Counted from the first letter of the stretch, positions 1-11,502 are shown. The stretch: 16,309 nucleotides of DNA from Armatimonadota bacterium (GCA_012841485.1 DUUU01000051.1:1-16309), one strand, 5' to 3'. Numbers and translations are program-made. The notes: a model not told the origin generated them from the letters alone.

Positions 1-31
1 CCCATGAGGGAGGCGCGCCCGCGTGATGACA

Positions 32-49
32 CCAAAGAGAGCTCTGTCG

Positions 50-56
<7 letters not shown>
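32..56 (-). repeat. 23S processing stem, 3' arm
   Basis: The plus-strand sequence here (CCAAAGAGAGC-TCTGTCG-TC-TCATG) is almost the same as that at 3228-3253 read on the minus strand. The two ends of the 23S transcript can therefore form a helix of more than 20 pairs with one bulged base and a two-base mismatch. Such stems flank bacterial 23S rRNA and are cut by RNase III during maturation. The stem is intact, so the transcript is still built for processing. Any 5S gene would lie beyond the left edge. Confidence 0.85.
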
Positions 57-3227
<3,171 letters not shown>

Positions 3228-3234
<7 letters not shown>

Positions 3235-3253
3235 CGACAGATGCTCTCTTTGG
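3228..3253 (-). repeat. 23S processing stem, 5' arm
   Basis: On the minus strand this reads CCAAAGAGAGC-A-TCTGTCG-GA-TCATG and is complementary to the arm at 32-56. It covers the last bases of the spacer and the first bases of the mature 23S, as is usual for the RNase III stem. Its inner end forms helix H1 as TCATG/CATGA. The usual bacterial pairing is close to TTAAG/CTTAA, so the whole terminal helix has changed together on both sides. Confidence 0.85.
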
Positions 3254-3263
3254 TTGTCAAGGT
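3252..3263 (-). promoter_or_regulatory. Conserved rrn box (ACCTTGACAACC), spacer copy
   Basis: The minus-strand 12-mer ACCTTGACAACC is identical to one at 5188-5199 in the 16S leader. A CTTTGAAAACT-like element at these two places is common in bacterial rrn operons, where it belongs to the antitermination/processing leader. The duplicate position, just upstream of each rRNA next to its processing arm, fits that role. Function is inferred from position. Confidence 0.6.
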
Positions 3264-3281
3264 GCCAGCCACCCTGGATCC

Positions 3282-3303
3282 CCGAATAGAGGCGTGTCGC
3301 CGG
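3282..3303 (-). repeat. 16S processing stem, 3' (trailer) arm
   Basis: On the minus strand this arm reads CCGGCGACAC-G-CCTCTAT-T-CGG. It is the reverse complement, with two small differences, of the leader arm at 5167-5189. Together they can close the pre-16S in a helix of about 20 pairs, the normal RNase III processing stem. It lies about 28 nt beyond the presumed 16S 3' end. Confidence 0.85.
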
Positions 3304-3330
3304 GCCCCCCAGGCCCGAGTGTTCGGTGTC

Positions 3331-5108
3331 TCAAGGAATTCTGCCGCACCTCACAGTACGGCCTCTTTGCCCCTCCTTCAACCTCCTCGTCAGGGCCACT
3401 CCTGGACGCGCTCCGATGGGTCATCGCGGCCCAATCGGAGGACGCGGCTTCAGAGCGACCCACCTGGGAGGAAGTGGTTGGCAATGTGAACGGCATCCGA
3501 GAACGTATTCACCGCGGTATGGCTGACCCGCGGTTACTAGCGACTTCAGGCTTCATGCAGTCGAATTGCAGACTGCAATCCGAACCATGGTCCGCTTTCT
3601 GAGCTTTCCTCGGCCTCGCGGCGTTGGTTCCCTCTGTACGGACCTCTGTAGCACGTGTGCAGCCCAGGGCATCCGGGGTGTACGGACTTGTCGTCATCCC
3701 CTCCTTCCTCCCATGGCCTTCGCACTCCCGTCATCGCGAGAAAAACAGAAGTAAGACCACGGCGGTCCCCGGTGAGTTCCCGGCATGCGCCCTTTCAGGC
3801 ACACCCGCTGGCAACACCGGGCGAGGGTTGCGCCCGTTATGGGAGTGAACCCAACGCTTCACAGCACGAGCTGACGGCAGCCACTCGCCACCTGTGCCCC
3901 AGCCATGTCTCCATGGAGCCCCGGTTTCTCGGGGGGTCTGAGGCATGTCAAGCCCTGGTAAGGTTCTTGGGGCCTCGTCCAATTAAGCCACGTGCTCGGC
4001 CGCTTGTGCGGATGCTCGCCAATTCCCTTGATTTTCAGCCTTGCGGCCGTACTCCTCAGGCGGGACACTTATCGCGTGAGCTTCGCCCTGGAAAAATCAG
4101 CCGGCCAACGGGGCCGGGGCTCCCCAGGACCAGTGTCCATCTTTTACGGCCGGGACTACCCGGGTATCCAATCCGGTTTGCTCCCCCGGCTTTCGCGCGC
4201 TCAGCGTCAGGGACATTCCAGAGAGCTGCCTTCGCCTTCGGTGTTCCTCCCGGTATCAACGCATTTCACCGCTCCTCCGGGAATTCCGCTCTCCCCTCCT
4301 GCCCTCGAGTGAAGCAGTATCCCCCGCGCGGCCCTTCGGTGAAGCCGAAGGATTTGACGGAGGACAGACCTCACCGCCTACGCGCCCTTTACGCCCAGTG
4401 AGCATGGACAACGCTTGCACCCTACGTCTCAACGCGACTGCTGGCACGTAGTTAGCCGGTGCTTTCTTTGGGCGCTACCGTCAGGACCGGGCGCACCCGA
4501 TCTTTCTTCACGCCCCAACAAGGGTTTACAACGGCACAAACAACCGCCTTCTTCCCCCACGCGGCGTCGCTGCGTCAGGCTTTCGCCCATTGCGCAAGAT
4601 TCCCCACTGCTGCCGCCTACGCCCCCGGTCTTCCCGGGGACTTCGGCGCCGGGCCCGTGTCTCAGTGCCCGTCTGGCTGGCCGTCCTTCCAGACCAGCTA
4701 CCCGTCATCGGCTTGGTGGGCTGTTATCCCGCCAACTACCTGATAGGACGCGGGCCCCTCCGAAAGCGAGTCCGAAGACCCTTTGGTCCGTTACCATGCG
4801 GCAACGAACAACACGGCGGATTACCCCTCCTTTCGGAAGGCTATCCGCCTCTTTCGGGTAGGTTGCCCACGCGTTACTCAGCCGTTCGCCGCTTCGCTTA
4901 TGGCCTCGTGTTGCGCGCTGTGGAATCCGTCAGCCTGGCGCGGGAGTACCTCCTTCCAGCCCCCGCCCTCGCGGGAACCAAAGGCACCTCCGGCTGCCAT
5001 CGCCGCGATCACCCCGCGCGCTCCACGACACCTCAAGCGTCGCTCGACTTGCATGTGTCAGGCACGCCGCCAGCGTTCGTCCTGGGCCGGGATCATGCCC
5101 GTTGCTCG
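3331..5108 (-). rRNA. rrs: 16S ribosomal RNA, highly divergent including decoding site and 3' tail
   Basis: This is the small-subunit rRNA on the minus strand. The 5' end is recognised from CAGGACGAACGCTGGCGGCG (about 5064-5083), the middle from GGGCGTAAAGGGCGCG and GTGCCAGCAG, and the 3' part from TGCTACA and GTGAATACGTTC (about 3503-3514). The last 170 nt are strongly changed but align base for base: G-T-T-C-A-C-A-T-T-G-C-C at 3480-3491 stands where GTACACACCGCC is expected, and helix 45 is kept as an 8-pair stem closed by a GUGA loop (3343-3362). Changed near-universal bases include A790G, G530U, C1054A, C1399U, C1400U, C1404A, G1405A and U1406C. A1408, A1492 and A1493 are kept. The gene is about 1780 nt, some 235 nt longer than E. 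coli, with a large expansion in h6/V1 (about 4896-5040). The CCUCC anti-Shine-Dalgarno is absent. The exact ends are estimates. Confidence 0.92.
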
Positions 5109-5166
5109 ATTGCGCTTCCGAGATGGCAACTCCTCGCCGCCATCCCCTCGCTCCTGCCTGAAGATT

Positions 5167-5189
5167 CCGGCGACACATCCTCTATGCGG
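5167..5189 (-). repeat. 16S processing stem, 5' (leader) arm
   Basis: The plus-strand sequence CCGGCGACAC-AT-CCTCTAT-G-CGG matches the minus-strand trailer arm at 3282-3303, so leader and trailer are complementary. It lies about 60 nt upstream of the presumed 16S 5' end, directly next to the conserved 12-base rrn box at 5188-5199. Confidence 0.85.
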
Positions 5190-5199
5190 TTGTCAAGGT
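5188..5199 (-). promoter_or_regulatory. Conserved rrn box (ACCTTGACAACC), leader copy
   Basis: This is an exact 12-base copy of the element at 3252-3263, here in the 16S leader and overlapping the end of the 16S processing arm by two bases. It is a likely antitermination or processing signal. It shows that leader and spacer of this operon still share the usual architecture. Confidence 0.6.
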
Positions 5200-5462
5200 C
5201 GCTTCGTTTCTGCCAGGAGTGTACCCTGGCCGACACCCCGATAAACACAGATTATTTATTCGTGCATCGCCCCTGGCGACAGCGGCTTCCCCGGCGCCGG
5301 TACTTGTCGGATCTCCTGAATGATGGCAAGCGCCAGGGAGCGATCCGATCGCGCCTCTGGCGGGCGGCTTTCCCGGCGATCCGTGGTTTGGTCACAGAGC
5401 TGTTGGGGAATGAGCAAGCATCGCGCGGACCCAAGCGCGCCCGAAGAGGCGCCGAGGGGTCA

Positions 5463-5813
5463 ATGGCAATCTCGAGAGGTCTGGAGGGAACCCGGCCGGC
5501 CCGCCGGCCGTGTGCGGAAACGCTGGTGGTGGGGGCGATCTGCCTGGTGGATCTGGTCGTCACGGCGGTCCTGTTACACCTCGGCCTCGCCGAGGAGGCC
5601 AACCCAATCATGGGCTACTTCGCCAACTACGGGATTGCGGTGTTCTGCGTGGCAAAGCTCCTTTTCGTGATCCCGCCCCTCCTGGTTGCGGAGTGGTATC
5701 GCCGTTGGAATGACTACCTCGTGCGAATGATGCTGCGCGTGGTGGCGTTCATCTACCTCGCGGTCTGGGCGGGTGCTACTCTGACGCTCAACGCGCACCT
5801 GCTTGGGCTGTAG
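5463..5813 (+). CDS. DUF5658 family small membrane protein
   Basis: This 116-residue integral membrane protein is of unknown function. It has a short basic N-terminus (residues 1-19) and three hydrophobic segments (about 20-40, 56-76 and 86-108). After the first segment comes the E-x-N-P-I-M motif (residues 45-50), which with the following GIAVFCVAKLLF stretch is the recognisable pattern of DUF5658 proteins. The ATG at 5463 is chosen because GAGGGG precedes it by about four bases and because everything upstream in this frame is rRNA or leader. The frame is open far upstream (to 4590) through the 16S gene, which is coincidental in GC-rich DNA. It is transcribed divergently from the rRNA operon and followed by a strong hairpin. 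I infer no role from context. Confidence 0.8.
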   Translation: MAISRGLEGTRPARRPCAETLVVGAICLVDLVVTAVLLHLGLAEEANPIMGYFANYGIAVFCVAKLLFVIPPLLVAEWYRRWNDYLVRMMLRVVAFIYLAVWAGATLTLNAHLLGL

Positions 5814-5831
5814 GCGCTGCGGCGAGGCACC

Positions 5832-5865
5832 CCCGGCCTCACCGCGATAGGCGGCGGTGAGGCCG
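5832..5865 (+). terminator. Strong hairpin after DUF5658 gene (terminator-like, no U-tract)
   Basis: A 13-bp perfect stem (CCGGCCTCACCGC with GCGGTGAGGCCGG) encloses an 8-base loop, starting 18 bases after the stop codon. No T-run follows, so it may act as a GC-rich, U-poor terminator or as an mRNA 3'-end stabiliser. Confidence 0.6.
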
Positions 5866-5948
5866 GCACTGGAGCATATATGGGGTGCCGCTACAGCCGC
5901 CCCCCCTATCGGTTGCCCACTGTGGCAATACCCGGGCGTTTACCCTCG

Positions 5949-5977
5949 TTGACTCGCGGCCCGTTTTGTGCTAAACT
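5949..5977 (+). promoter_or_regulatory. Sigma-70-type promoter for the HAD/ThiD-like operon
   Basis: A -35 box TTGACT (5949-5954) and a -10 box TAAACT (5972-5977) are separated by exactly 17 bases, with an extended -10 TG at 5969-5970. The predicted start is near 5984, giving a 5' leader of about 60 nt before the GTG start at 6047. No operator-like repeat is evident. Confidence 0.75.
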
Positions 5978-6046
5978 CAGAACGGTTGTGGCCCCGCCCG
6001 TGCACCGAGCGCGGGCAGGCCCTGGCGCAGAAGCAGAGGGGGTTGT

Positions 6047-6895
6047 GTGAGGGACGTGGTCGGTCGCGGGCACGAGGCCTGCCCGGCGGCTGGGCAGCCA
6101 CCATTGGTGATCTTTGATCTGGACGGCGTCATCTACCGAGGCGATACCGTTCTCCCCTATGCTGCCGATGCCGTGGCCACGCTCCGGCGCCGCGGCGCCA
6201 CCGTTTTCTACTTCACCAACAACTCCACGCGCACGCGCGAGAGCTACTCGCGCAAGCTGACGGAGATGGGAATCCCCACCCATCCCGACGAGATCATGAC
6301 TTCCGCCTACGCGACCGCCCTGTACTTCCTCGAGAATCATCTCGCCGGCACGACGGCTTACGTCATCGGGGAAGAGGGCCTCGTCGATGAACTCACGCGT
6401 GCGGGCGTGCGAGTCTTGCGCGGTGACCAGGACGGTCCCGTGGAATCGGTCGTTGTCGGCCTCGACCGCGAGTTCACCTATCGGAAGCTGCTGCGGGCTC
6501 AGCAGGCGATCCTGGCCGGCGCGCGCTTTATCGCCACCAACGGTGACCTCACCTTCCCCATTGAGGAGGGCAAGGTGATCCCGGGAGGTGGCTCTCTGGT
6601 TGCCGCCGTTCAGGCCGCCACCTCGATGGCGCCCCTGATGATTGGCAAGCCGGAGAACTACGCCGTCGAGCGAATCCTCCAGATCACAGGGGCCTCGCCG
6701 GATCGGACCTTCATGGTGGGGGACCGCATGGATACCGACATCCTGGCCGGACGCCGCATGCGCCTGCATACGGTCCTCGTGCTCACGGGCGTGACGCGCG
6801 CCGAAGACGTGGAGAGCGCGCCGGCGGAGATGCGTCCGGAGACCGTGCTGCCCGATCTCGCCCGTCTCCCGGAGGTCGTATGCAGCGCGCAATAG
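6047..6895 (+). CDS. HAD superfamily IIA (NagD/chronophin-like) phosphatase
   Basis: This 282-residue cytoplasmic phosphatase has all HAD motifs: motif I D24-L-D-G-V-I-Y30, where D24 is the nucleophile and D26 the acid; motif II T57-N-N-S-T61; motif III lysine in I-G-K201-P-E; and motif IV G225-D-R-M-D-T-D-I232. The large C2 cap between motifs II and III is typical of subclass IIA, which includes NagD, p-nitrophenyl phosphatase and pyridoxal-phosphate phosphatase. Length is slightly above the family norm because of an N-terminal extension of about 18 residues. The GTG start at 6047 is preceded by AGAGGGGG. The gene overlaps the following ThiD-like kinase by 16 bases, implying translational coupling and perhaps opposing action on one phosphorylated metabolite. 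The substrate cannot be named from sequence. Confidence 0.9.
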   Translation: MRDVVGRGHEACPAAGQPPLVIFDLDGVIYRGDTVLPYAADAVATLRRRGATVFYFTNNSTRTRESYSRKLTEMGIPTHPDEIMTSAYATALYFLENHLAGTTAYVIGEEGLVDELTRAGVRVLRGDQDGPVESVVVGLDREFTYRKLLRAQQAILAGARFIATNGDLTFPIEEGKVIPGGGSLVAAVQAATSMAPLMIGKPENYAVERILQITGASPDRTFMVGDRMDTDILAGRRMRLHTVLVLTGVTRAEDVESAPAEMRPETVLPDLARLPEVVCSAQ

Positions 6896-7680
6896 CTATC
6901 GCGGCCTCCGACTCCGCCGCAACGTCGGGGGTGCAGAGTGACCTGAGGGTCTTCGAGCGCTGCGGCGTCTATGGCGCGTGCGCGGTCACCACCGTCGCCG
7001 CGCAAGACACCTTTACGGTACGAAGGATCTACAAGCTGCCGGCCAGCATCGTGGGTGCGCAGATCGACGCGGTCGCCGCCGATCTGGGCGCGGGCGCGTG
7101 CAAGATCGGTTGGTACTATTCCGCCGAGCTCACCGCGGTGATTGCCGGCCGGGTACGCCGGCGCTCGCTGCACCCGGTGGTCCTCGACCCGTGTCTTTGG
7201 TCGGAGCGAGGCGTGGCATTGACGCCGCCGCGCACGATCAAGCGCATGATCCGCGAGCTTTTCCCGCTCAGCACCGTCGTAACCGTCACCACGCGCGAGT
7301 TGGGGATTTTGAGCGGGGCTCCGGGGGAAACCGCGGAGGAGCTTGCCGCCGCGGCCGCGCGCATCCGCGCGATGGGCCCTCAGAGCGTGGTCGTGGAGGA
7401 TGCGCCCTCGCCGGAGGGCAGCGCCGTGCTGGTTTTCGACGCGCGCGGCAAGGAGCGGGTGGCGTCAGGGCCGGCGCAAAGCGTCATGGCCGGCGCCGGC
7501 TCCATCTTCTCGGCCGCCCTCACGGCGGCGCTGGCCCGAGGCGATGACGTGCGCGAGGGCGCGCGCTTCGCGGCCCGATTCCTGGACGCAGCCATCGGCA
7601 ACGCCCGGATGCTTGGAAAAGGGCTGCCCGTGGCAGCCGCACTGCCTGTGATGGACTGTAGACCGCCTGGCGAGGTCTGA
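6880..7680 (+). CDS. ThiD/PdxK-like ribokinase-fold kinase with altered active-site motifs
   Basis: This 266-residue protein has the ThiD fold signature (hydroxymethylpyrimidine phosphate kinase, thiamine synthesis): an N-terminal A-S-D-S segment, GVQSDLRVF, GVYG-x-x-A-V-T, V-x-AQ, KIG and VVLDP (100-104) in the usual order and spacing. Key motifs differ from canonical ThiD. The glycine-rich GSDSGGGAGIQ is ASDSAATSGVQ (9-19). The TPN-x-x-EA loop is TVTTREL (135-141), VKGGH is VVEDA, and the anion-hole GTGC, with its catalytic cysteine, is GAGS (205-208). Either the substrate has changed (another pyrimidine, a pyridoxal-like vitamer) or activity is reduced or lost. The frame is fully open and has strong third-position GC, so it is not an obvious pseudogene. 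The ATG at 6880 has GGAGGT just upstream and overlaps the phosphatase. No other thiamine gene is in view. Confidence 0.8.
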   Translation: MQRAIAIAASDSAATSGVQSDLRVFERCGVYGACAVTTVAAQDTFTVRRIYKLPASIVGAQIDAVAADLGAGACKIGWYYSAELTAVIAGRVRRRSLHPVVLDPCLWSERGVALTPPRTIKRMIRELFPLSTVVTVTTRELGILSGAPGETAEELAAAAARIRAMGPQSVVVEDAPSPEGSAVLVFDARGKERVASGPAQSVMAGAGSIFSAALTAALARGDDVREGARFAARFLDAAIGNARMLGKGLPVAAALPVMDCRPPGEV

Positions 7681-7733
7681 CGGCCGGGCATCCGTGTTCT
7701 CTCGGTACCAAGAGGCCTCTGGGTTCGCTCATA

Positions 7734-7749
7734 GCGGCGCGAGCGCCGC
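7734..7749 (+). promoter_or_regulatory. Hairpin in the thiD-like/pyrG gap
   Basis: The 126-base gap contains a 6-bp GC stem (GCGGCG with CGCCGC) closed by a CGAG loop, and a 10-base palindrome AGAGGCCTCT at 7711-7720. pyrG is often controlled in its leader in Gram-positive bacteria. I do not see the pyrimidine-rich start or the terminator/antiterminator pair needed to claim that here. It may simply separate two transcripts. Confidence 0.35.
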
Positions 7750-7791
7750 GGAGGCACCCGGCTCGTCTCCTCCATACCGGAGCAGGCCTGA

Positions 7792-9841
<2,050 letters not shown>

Positions 9842-9845
<4 letters not shown>

Positions 9846-10318
9846 TACGCGTCGGCGTGTTGGTCATTAGTCAACGATCTGCCCAAGGCCAGGTGGAAGA
9901 TGAATGGGGGAAGCGGATCCGCGAGCTGCTCCCCGCCGAGGAGTACGAGGTCGTCGAGTACGCGCTTCTCCCGGATGAGGTGGAGACGGTGCGGGTGACA
10001 CTGCGCGAATGGGCGGCGCGCTGTGATATCGTACTCACCGTCGGGGCCACGGGTCTTGGCCCGCGTGATATCACGCCCGAGGCGACGCGCAGCGTGCTCG
10101 ACCGGGAATGCCCCGGCATCGCCGAGGCGATCCGCGCGCGCGGCTACAGCAAACGCCCCAGCGCCATCCTATCTCGCGGGTTGGCGGGCACCATCGGCTC
10201 CTGCCTGGTCGTCAACCTCCGTGGCAGCCTGGAGGGCGTCGAAGATGGCGTGGAGGTACTCCTACCGATCATGCCCCAGGCGGTGGAGGTGGTGCGCAAG
10301 CTCGCGCAGCAACACTGA
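9842..10318 (+). CDS. MogA/MoaB-like molybdopterin-binding family protein
   Basis: This 158-residue single-domain MoCF-biosynth protein fits the family that adenylylates molybdopterin (MogA/MoaB) in molybdenum cofactor synthesis. Visible family features are the N-terminal VGVLVIS strand, the PDE at 44-46 (a conserved acidic site), the ligand loop GATGLGPRDITPEAT (68-82) with R75-D76, and PSAILSRGLAGTIGSCLVVNLRGS (106-129). Unusual points: the loop normally reads GGTG but here is GATG; the early SD of ISD is SQ; the DTSG site is DEWG; and NLPGSP is NLRGSL. These suggest divergence from the typical enzyme, possibly another ligand. The GTG start at 9842 overlaps the preceding stop and sits behind AGGAGAGACCGA. 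No other molybdenum-cofactor gene is in the window. Confidence 0.85.
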
Positions 10319-10504
10319 GCCCGTGGGCATCGATACCACGGATGAAGGCGACGGATGGAGAGGCACGGCCCGCCGGCACCCCGGTTGCCCGCGAAGGCAG
10401 ACTTCCCCAGCCCGTAGGGCTTCGCGCGCAAGCAGCGCGGCGCTTCCGCTCCGCGCCTCGGCTGTTCGCCCTGCTACCACGTGGTTGAGGCTCCAGAGGA
10501 ATCA

Positions 10505-10527
10505 GGGCGAACACTAAAGGTTCGCCC
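10505..10527. terminator. Bidirectional-type hairpin in the convergent gap
   Basis: An 8-bp perfect stem (GGGCGAAC with GTTCGCCC) closes a 7-base loop within the 298-base gap between the convergent Mog-like and NlpC/P60 genes (10319-10616). Neither side has a clean T-run. Nearer the NlpC/P60 stop, a C-rich/G-rich pair (about 10572-10603) could form a second, weaker hairpin. I see no gene in the gap. Confidence 0.5.
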
Positions 10528-10616
10528 CCTACCAAACGTTCGTCCTTACTGAAGATTTCCCTCCGCGCGACGCCCCCCCGTCTCTGAATCCCTGGGGGAG
10601 GCCTCAGCGCGGTAAT

Positions 10617-11273
10617 TCACTTGCGTACGCGGCGCGCGCCCCGGTAGCGGCTGGCGTAGTATTTTGCCGACAGACTGTCGACGACGACGCCGCGGCTCGG
10701 ATTCGAGGCATGCACAAACTGGTTATCGCCGATGTAGATGCCCACATGCCCAACATAGCGGCTGCCTCGACCAAAGAAGACCAGGTCGCCCGGCTTCAGG
10801 TCCTTGCGCGCGACCGGCTCGCCGCACTTGAATTGGGCTGCGGAGGAGTGGGGCAGGTTCACGCCCATACGCTTGTAGACATACTGAGTGAAGCCGGAAC
10901 AATCGAAGCCGCCACGCGAGGAACCGCCATATCGATAGCGTGACCCACGCAGCTTCAGCGCCTGTTGGACTGCCTTGCTCTTGAGCTTGGCGCTGGCCTC
11001 GCTATCGCTGACCGTCGTCGCCTTCTCTTCGCGGGCCTCGGCGACAAGGCGCATGATCAACGCATCGGCCGCCTCATCAGTGGTGGGTTTCAACTCCAGG
11101 GTGAGGGCCTTCTCCTCGGCAGTATCAGAGAGTGTGGCCTGATTCGCGGCCGACGCTTCGGCCTGGGCGACGCGTTCCGGAGCACTCTGGACAAGAGCGG
11201 ATGCGGTGAGCAAGAGTGAAGTCGCGGCAGCGACAATGCGTGTGCTTCTCAGACTGGACCCGGTCAACACCAC
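10617..11273 (-). CDS. Secreted NlpC/P60 family cell-wall endopeptidase
   Basis: This 218-residue protein has an N-terminal signal-like segment (basic start, hydrophobic 12-29) and an alanine/glutamate-rich linker (about 30-95, possibly helical). The C-terminal NlpC/P60 peptidase domain spans about 96-215. The catalytic cysteine is C125 in G-G-F-D-C-S-G-F, and the catalytic histidine is H176 in G-H-V-G-I-Y-I. RYRYGGSS and LKPGDLVFF are further family hallmarks. These enzymes cleave peptide stems of peptidoglycan, typically D-Glu to meso-diaminopimelate bonds, outside the membrane. There is no SH3 or LysM domain. The GTG start at 11273 has AAGGAAGGG upstream. It lies downstream of a dipeptide epimerase gene on the same strand, a partner in murein-peptide recycling, but it has its own promoter at 11473-11502. 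Confidence 0.93.
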   Translation of the reverse strand: MVLTGSSLRSTRIVAAATSLLLTASALVQSAPERVAQAEASAANQATLSDTAEEKALTLELKPTTDEAADALIMRLVAEAREEKATTVSDSEASAKLKSKAVQQALKLRGSRYRYGGSSRGGFDCSGFTQYVYKRMGVNLPHSSAAQFKCGEPVARKDLKPGDLVFFGRGSRYVGHVGIYIGDNQFVHASNPSRGVVVDSLSAKYYASRYRGARRVRK

Positions 11274-11466
11274 ATGTCCCTTCCTTGCGGAGCGGCATAG
11301 CTCGGGGATGAACCGATGGAAGGCTGATGGCGGCTGGCTTTCATCGAGGATGGCACCAACTCTGCCCGCCGGCCCCGCAATACTACTCTAACCGTCTTTT
11401 CATGCCCCCCTCTCGGGCGCGCCTGCCCGAGTTTGAGAAGGGGACCGGCCCATCCGGGGCAATACT
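11274..11466 (-). promoter_or_regulatory. Long structured 5' leader of the NlpC/P60 gene
   Basis: Transcription from the promoter at 11473-11502 gives an untranslated leader of about 190 nt. It contains a 7-bp perfect hairpin (CTCGGGC with GCCCGAG, 11412-11431), which outer CCCCT/AGGGG pairing could extend across a 7-nt bulge. Genes for NlpC/P60 proteins are often controlled by the c-di-AMP (ydaO) riboswitch. I looked for its conserved blocks and did not find them. This may be an undescribed leader element or simply a long UTR. Confidence 0.45.
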
Positions 11467-11472
11467 CCCCAT

Positions 11473-11502
11473 AGTATACCGGAATTGCCGCCCGGGTGTC
11501 AA
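11473..11502 (-). promoter_or_regulatory. Sigma-70-type promoter for the NlpC/P60 gene
   Basis: Read on the minus strand, TTGACA (11497-11502) is followed 18 bases later by TATACT (11473-11478), a near-consensus promoter. The -35 overlaps the last codons of the epimerase gene, so the NlpC/P60 gene can be expressed separately from the upstream galK-epimerase unit. Confidence 0.8.

Larger units (their letters stand above)
3235..3330 (-). other. 16S-23S internal transcribed spacer without tRNA
   Basis: This spacer of roughly 96 nt separates the two rRNAs. I see no tRNA cloverleaf or CCA-adjacent acceptor pair, so it is a tRNA-less spacer. It holds the trailer arm of the 16S processing stem (3282-3303), a copy of the rrn box CCTTGACAACC, and the start of the 23S processing arm (3228-3253). 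A small hairpin, CGGGCC-TGGGG-GGCCCG on the minus strand (3301-3317), follows the 16S 3' end. It has no U-tract, so it is more likely a folding or processing element than a terminator. Confidence 0.75.
5109..5462 (-). promoter_or_regulatory. rrn leader and divergent intergenic region
   Basis: This region lies between the 16S 5' end (minus) and the DUF5658 gene (plus). It contains the 16S leader arm, the rrn box and, at 5241-5260, an AT-rich island (on the minus strand AATAAATAATCTGTGTTTAT) in otherwise GC-rich DNA. That island is the best place for an rrn promoter -10 or UP-like region, but I could not find a convincing TTGACA/TATAAT pair at the right spacing, so no promoter is called. The rest up to 5462 shows no gene I can support. 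Confidence 0.45.

Noticed and set aside
1..31. A 5S rRNA gene at the left edge.
   Set aside because: The sequence downstream of the 23S processing arm is too short to show one. It would lie outside the window if present.
3235..3330. A tRNA-Ile or tRNA-Ala gene in the 16S-23S spacer.
   Set aside because: The spacer is only about 96 nt and is occupied by processing arms, the rrn box and a small hairpin. No cloverleaf can be drawn.
3340..3503. The stretch after GTGAATACGTTC first looked like a truncated 16S with an inserted protein-coding fragment (plus-strand frame reading LLDALRWVIAAQ).
   Set aside because: On the minus strand it aligns without gaps to the 16S 3' region: the 1392-1409 block, GTGGGT-x-GC, the GAAG at 1491-1494 and helix 45 fall in order. 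It is a diverged rRNA end, and the open frame is a by-product of high GC.
4590..5462. A 407-codon plus-strand frame running from the 16S gene into the DUF5658 gene.
   Set aside because: Only the last 116 codons look like protein and have a start with a ribosome binding site. The upstream part is antisense to 16S and its leader.
5906..6892. A 328-codon minus-strand frame opposite the HAD phosphatase.
   Set aside because: It is the antisense shadow of a gene with all HAD motifs, and its product has no recognisable features.
11274..11466. A c-di-AMP (ydaO-type) riboswitch before the NlpC/P60 gene.
   Set aside because: The gene type and long leader invited it, but none of the conserved blocks of that riboswitch are present.
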